A stretch of 64,000 nucleotides of DNA. Origin: Trametopsis cervina (Eukaryota > Basidiomycota > Agaricomycetes > Polyporales > Irpicaceae). This document shows, in pieces, positions 59,531 to 64,000 of the stretch. The notes under the pieces were generated by a model. It had not been told where the DNA came from and searched no databases. It saw nothing but the letters and a program-made list of their open reading frames with translations. The stretch spans positions 1,674,001 to 1,738,000 of the forward strand of contig MU278349.1 of the NCBI GenBank assembly GCA_022385755.1, given 5' to 3'. The stretch's first letter is position 1. Each line of letters opens with the position of its first letter. The translations under genes were made by a program, and so were the position numbers.

Positions 59531-61106
59531 ATGGCCGTAGAAGGTTTGAACTCTGACCGCTGCACTCACACGCCGTCGAACAAGGTACTGGCTCGAGGTC
59601 TGGCCATGACATGTTTTCGTAGGATAAAAGCATCGTTACTGCGTAGATCACTGAGAGCACCTTTCTCTCACCCCTCATGGACCCCCCCTACGGAGCACGA
59701 CCACGTTGCCATCTTCTGGGACTACGGTAAGTGCAATCTACTGCACTTCCTCGCCGTCTGAGGTCGTCAATGCCGAAATCTGGGTATTATGGGGACCTGA
59801 TGTTAATCAATACTGCAGAAAATTGTAGCATCCCAAACAACATCGACGGATTCGCCATCACCAGCGGGATTCGTCGCATAGCTCACGAATACGGCGGGGT
59901 TAAAACCTTCAGAGCATACTGGCCTTTGACGGACCCCATCACTCCCAAGCTGCTCACCATACGCTCAGACTTACAAGTATGTGGTGTTTCTGTGATCGAT
60001 TGCCCGCACAATGGTAAGAAAGATACTGCAGACAAGATGATGTTGGGTGAGTTGACGCCTATTTCTGCGATCGAGTATGCTGATGGTATTTCGATGGTCA
60101 GTGGACATGCTGGCATTTGCTGGAGATAATCCCATTCCCGCCACCATCGTCCTCATCACGGGAGACGGCGATTTTCTATATGCAGTTTCTACGCTCCGTC
60201 TGCGCAAATACAGGCTCATCCTCCTCGCTCCAAAGACGTCCAGCGCCTCATTAAAATTCCAAGCAACAGCACTGTACGCGTGGCCGCAAGATATTCTCTC
60301 TACTGAGCTTCCGGTGCCACAGTTGCCTGCACCAGCAACAGCATTACACGCCACTGTGGTTGGTACCAGCCACACAGTCTCACAGCCAAACTCGCCACGG
60401 TTCACACACATTGGATTGCCCTCAACACCAGAAATATCGCCTGTAAAGACTAGGCGACGTGCGTCTTCCGCAGCTCACAACAAATCAGGATCTATTTTCA
60501 GTGCGCTCCGTCGGAAGCAAAGCAAAACTGTATGTGACAGTTGTCTCTGAGACACGATCATAGTGTTGATAACAGCATACATTCTAAGGATCTACTGGAA
60601 CCACTCGACGCTGGCCCGTCACCTGTTGGTCTATCTCTTGTTGTCCTTCGCTTGAACGAAATTGATCAAAATACTAGTCTTAGCTCGCAGCTCCTGCTGA
60701 ACTGTTCCAGTCGCCTGTTGTGACCAAGGCAGATGCTTCAAGCACGGTGGTTCAGCCTACAGAGATGTTTGGTGCCGTGAAGTCGCCGGCTGTATATGGT
60801 GTTGAGATGGTTGCTCTCCGTCGGGCACCAGAAATATACGAACCACTAGTCATTATACTGGAAGCCGAACGTGTCAGAGGCAACACGCGAGTGCTCTTCC
60901 ACCAACTTGGCATTCATCTCAAGCAACACGGCGATGATGTCTACACCAAGGCTGGTTGCAAGAGATTGGGAGATTATGTACGGATGGCCATGGAGGCTGA
61001 AGTGGTCTTCTCCGAACCGGTGTCGGATTCCGCACAACATGTGTCCAATCATTGGGTAGCATTACATCCCAGATACCATGGCAAAGCTCCAGAACCGGTT
61101 GAATGA
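59531..61106 (+). CDS. NYN-domain ribonuclease with C-terminal LOTUS/OST-HTH domain, copy 2
   Basis: Tandem paralogue of the preceding gene. The ATG at 59531 (MAVEGLNSDRCTHTPSNK) or 59606 leads to PPTEHDHVAIFWDY, spliced to ENCSIPNNIDGFAITSGIRRIAHEYGGVKTFRAYWPL. The catalytic residues persist (HNGKKDTADKMMLVDMLAFAGD, LITGDGDFLYAV). At first sight the frame breaks near 60,545 (CDSCL, stop). A canonical 154-nt intron, 60530-60683 (GTATGT...TTAG), restores one frame, giving QSKT-LAAPAELFQSPVV and then the LOTUS part: PEIYEPLVIILEAERVRGNTRVLFHQLGIHLK, KAGCKRLGDYVRMAMEAEVVF, WVALHPRYHGKAPEPVE. TGA 61104-61106. So it looks intact, with a linker unlike copy 1. Function inferred only. Confidence 0.78.
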
Positions 61107-61627
61107 TGTAACCCCTTGTACATCATCATCACAATTTCTTCCTATCTCTCATGCCTCTAATGGCCGTTATCAACTGGAAGGTACTCACTCACTAGCCGGG
61201 GGCCTTGAGAATGGATTGAGTGACAAGTATATCTTATAACAGTCTGCTATGCACATCAGAAGCTGTCGACGAAGCCTGGTTGAAGGCTTCGTATCCGGTT
61301 CTATGTGCGATCGACTTCCGAATTGCCCGGGGGATCGTCGAACACAACACGCGTACGATATTACTGACATCGAGATATGCACAACGCCAAGTTGCTGGTA
61401 ACTCACACGACAAGCACAACCGTTTCGTAGCACACTCGAACTTCGTATGTCATTGCCCGACAGCACGCACAACATCGCGGAACACCAACGTAATACATAC
61501 TGCCACTATCGCGTCGAGTCTGCTACACCCCTCAAACAAATCGCATCAACACTCTGCGCTTTTACGTACTCGAGAAAGTTCAATCGCATTCACAAAGAAC
61601 GAATTCCGAAACGTCAGGGTTCCCCCA
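61107..61627. other. Intergenic region, convergent 3' ends
   Basis: NYN-LOTUS copy 2 (+) and HEM1 (-) converge here. No gene or repeat is recognised. The plus-strand open frame that runs from here into 62.1 kb is a shadow of HEM1. Confidence 0.4.
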
Positions 61628-63807
61628 TCAAGCAGAAACCTCGACGGACGCCGGGACGTGCTGGACCGTCGAAGTGAGGTCCAACGCCGCCTGTACGTGC
61701 TTCACACCAGTGCTGACCATGGGCACGGGCGCGGCAGGCGCGTCGCCGTACGGTCCAAGGAGGTCGTTGAACTTCTCCCTCGTGACCTGCACGGCGCGCT
61801 GATCCACCACCCGCTTCTCGCCCTTCTTCAGGGTCCTCGGTGCCGTCCCGTCCGTCATCCCGATCTGCGCATCTGTCCAGATAGGCTCGACCTTCTGCGC
61901 GTTCGGCATGCCGACATTGGCACGTCCACCGACTGCGGCCCAGTCCTTCGTGCGCTTGATGCCGAGCTCGGTGAAGGTCTCATCGACGGCGGTTGCGAGG
62001 CGGGCGATCTGGTCTGCGTTGTGCCCTGGCGTGACGGTGAAGCGGAGACGCTCCTCACCGCGCGCGACAGTCGGGTAATTGATAGCCTGGACGTAGACGT
62101 TGTACTTGGAGAGTAGGTTGTCGGAAGCGAGTTTCGTGAGACCGGGATCGCCGACGAGGACGGGGACGATGTGCGAAGGACCAGGGACGACGGGGATATC
62201 GAGAGCTTCGAAGCGTGATTTGAGGTCGCGGACGTTAACCTGCTTCAATTGACGATCTCCGAGGTATTCGCGCTGGTAGGAGATACTAGCGCGAGCACCG
62301 GCCATGTTGACGGGGGGAAGCGAGGTAGTGAAGATGAAACCAGAAGCGTAAGACCTGACCATGTCGACCATATCGGTTGAGCCCGCGATATAACCACCAA
62401 TACCACCGTAAGCCTTGCCCAGGGTGCCTATAGGCCACGGCAAAACAGACTTAGCCTCTGCAGATCATTTCATTTTCCGTGTGAAACTCACCACTTATGA
62501 TGTCAACGCGATCCATGACAGAGCCCTTGATAGGCTCGGGGTTCTTTCCAGCGGCCTTCTGAGCATCCCAGTCGAGGTGCTCAGCGACACCAGCACCGTG
62601 GGGTCCGTAAAGACCAACAGCGTGCACCTCGTCGAGGAAAGTGAGCGCGCCGTACTTCTCAGCGAGATCGCAGATTTCGGAGATGGGCCCGATGCTGCCA
62701 CACATGGAGTAGACGCTCTCAAAGGCAATGATCTTCGGCGTCTCTTTCGGGTACTGAGCAAGCTTCATCTCGAGGTCCTCCAAATCGTTGTGGTTAAATA
62801 TAACTCGCTTTGCGCCAGAGTGACGCATGCCAACGATCATAGAGGCGTGGTTCATCGAGTCGGAAAAGTAGACACAGCCCGGGAGCTTCGCGCCCAGGGT
62901 ACCGAGAGTTGCGTCGTTCGCGACATAGCACGACGAGAAGACAAGAGCGGAGGGCTTGCGGTGAAGCTGCGAAAGCTCTTCCTCGAGTGCGAGATGCATC
63001 CCAGTATTGCCCGCGATGTTCCTGGTACCACCAGCACCGTGACCATACATGTTCAAGGTGCGGCTGTAAGGCACGAAAAATTTGACACGTCAGCATCAAA
63101 TGCCCACTGGTACACTGCGCAGTTGAAGTTACGCACTGCATGGTCTCGAGGACAACGGGGTTGTTGCCCATGCCCAAGTAATCATTGGCGCACCAAACCT
63201 CCACTTCATCCTTGACGTTCCCGGTGTGAGCGACGGGGAATTTGTCGGCTTTACGATTGATGTTGGTAAAGTAGCGATAGGAAGCGTCCTTGTGCTTCGC
63301 CTCGAGCTGGTCAACGTAAAACTTCTCGTAGTCGAACCCGCCGGGGACAGGGGCCTTCTTAGCGCTGTCGGCGTGGGCGGTCTTGCCAGCGTGGAATGGG
63401 CAACCAGCGGCAGTGGCAGCCTGGGAAGAGGAGGCTTTCGCAGCATGCTCCTTAGCCTTGGCCTTGGCAAGCTCTTCAGCAACGCGAGCGGCAGCAATAG
63501 CCTTAGACGCATGAGGGCACTTCTGGATGTCACCGGAGTGAGGGTCTGCGGTAATGCCCTTCTGGTCGTGAATTTTCTGGACCTCGGCGCTGCCGGCGAT
63601 GCTAGCGTAGTTGGCAACGATCTGGCCGGAGCGGGTCTGCAGAGCAGGGCCCATGACGGGGCATCCCGTAGCCTTCACGGTGAGCTTGGAAAGAGAGGGG
63701 TAACGAGGGGACGCCTTGGTGTATAGCGTCCTCAGCGTCTGCTGCTTGGTGCGCGCGAGATAGGGGCACGAGGCCTTGAACTTTGTGATGGAAGACAACT
63801 TGTCCAT
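61628..63807 (-). CDS. HEM1: 5-aminolevulinate synthase
   Basis: PLP enzyme of the mitochondrial matrix that condenses glycine and succinyl-CoA, the first step of haem synthesis. The ATG at 63807 gives [22 protein letters not shown], a mitochondrial presequence. Four Cys-Pro haem-regulatory-type motifs occur in the N-terminal 130 residues (CPYL, CPVMG, CPHA, CPFH). The catalytic core follows: [68 protein letters not shown] and [18 protein letters not shown] (PLP Lys), then TSLPP and [20 protein letters not shown]. It ends ASVEVSA, TGA 61630-61628. Two introns. Complete. Confidence 0.97.
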
Positions 63808-63966
63808 CGCTGTGTCGGACGACGAGAACGAGCTCGGGAGTGTACGACGACTGGAGGGGTCGTTGGGGGGTAAATGGGTGTGTCGGGATTGGGTGTGACC
63901 TCTTATGGGAAGGGCTTTTATTAAGAGACGCGTGACATTTGAAACCCGGGTTGGGCTCGACGCGTG

Positions 63967-63992
63967 ATTGGTGATGGGCACAGTGTGATTGG
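63967..63992 (-). promoter_or_regulatory. Paired CCAAT boxes upstream of HEM1
   Basis: Minus-strand CCAAT occurs at 63971-63967 and 63992-63988, 160-185 nt before the HEM1 ATG. A TATA-like AATAAAAG lies near 63922-63914. In yeast, HEM1 is controlled by the CCAAT-binding Hap2/3/4/5 complex. Relevance here is inference. Confidence 0.5.
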
Positions 63993-64000
63993 CCGAGTAG

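Noticed and set aside
60535..60720. Apparent frameshift in NYN-LOTUS copy 2
   Set aside because: A canonical intron at 60530-60683 restores a single open frame, so a pseudogene call is not needed.
61220..62116. 298-codon plus-strand open frame overlapping HEM1
   Set aside because: Overlaps the well-conserved 3' coding part of HEM1 on the other strand and has no recognisable domain.

Overview
The window is nuclear DNA of a filamentous basidiomycete, most likely an Agaricomycete. The evidence is dense protein-coding genes on both strands, many 50-75 nt GT-AG introns, very small exons, short intergenic gaps, and fungal-type gene content (Kha1-type antiporter, homoisocitrate dehydrogenase, GCD2, Rat1, Sec22, Kcs1, cytochrome P450). 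A placement near Polyporales is only a guess. I see no CRISPR array, rRNA or intact transposon.

Layout. 1-4.4 kb: 3' part of a P450, THO complex subunit 7, mitochondrial lipoate ligase. 5.2-11.5 kb: a REEP/TB2/HVA22 protein divergent from BUD31, then a Kha1-type K+/H+ antiporter. 12-17.4 kb: a tail-anchored protein, then an FAD-linked (BBE-type) oxidase divergent from a short-chain dehydrogenase. 17.9-28 kb: SEC22, a charged/proline-rich unknown, eIF2B-delta divergent from the exoribonuclease RAT1/XRN2. 28.4-33.2 kb: an FHA-forkhead factor, an ambiguous small minus-strand spliced ORF, MTFP1. 33.8-37.4 kb: an unknown acidic/proline-rich protein straddling a sharply bounded CpG-poor tract. 37.4-41.9 kb: a Kcs1-type inositol hexakisphosphate kinase. 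42.7-48 kb: QCR9 divergent from mitochondrial uS11, a CGI-58/Cld1-type hydrolase, a zinc alcohol dehydrogenase. 48.2-50.1 kb: an unknown protein whose tail carries ten SUMO-type (psi-K-x-E) motifs on small phase-1 exons. 50.4-56.8 kb: LYS12, an intron-containing tRNA-Leu(CAG), a WKF-domain protein divergent from ARL1, CDT2. 57.3-61.1 kb: a tandem pair of NYN-nuclease + LOTUS proteins. 61.6-63.8 kb: 5-aminolevulinate synthase.

Most genes are housekeeping and unrelated to one another. Possible functional pairings are the divergent oxidase/dehydrogenase pair, the divergent QCR9/uS11m mitochondrial pair, and the NYN-LOTUS tandem pair. The best leads for something undescribed are the NYN-LOTUS pair, the SUMO-motif array protein, the CpG desert inside an intact gene, and the SDR whose signature motifs sit on 13-17 nt micro-exons. 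All gene models were spliced by eye from GT-AG signals and family conservation, so exact exon edges need transcript evidence.
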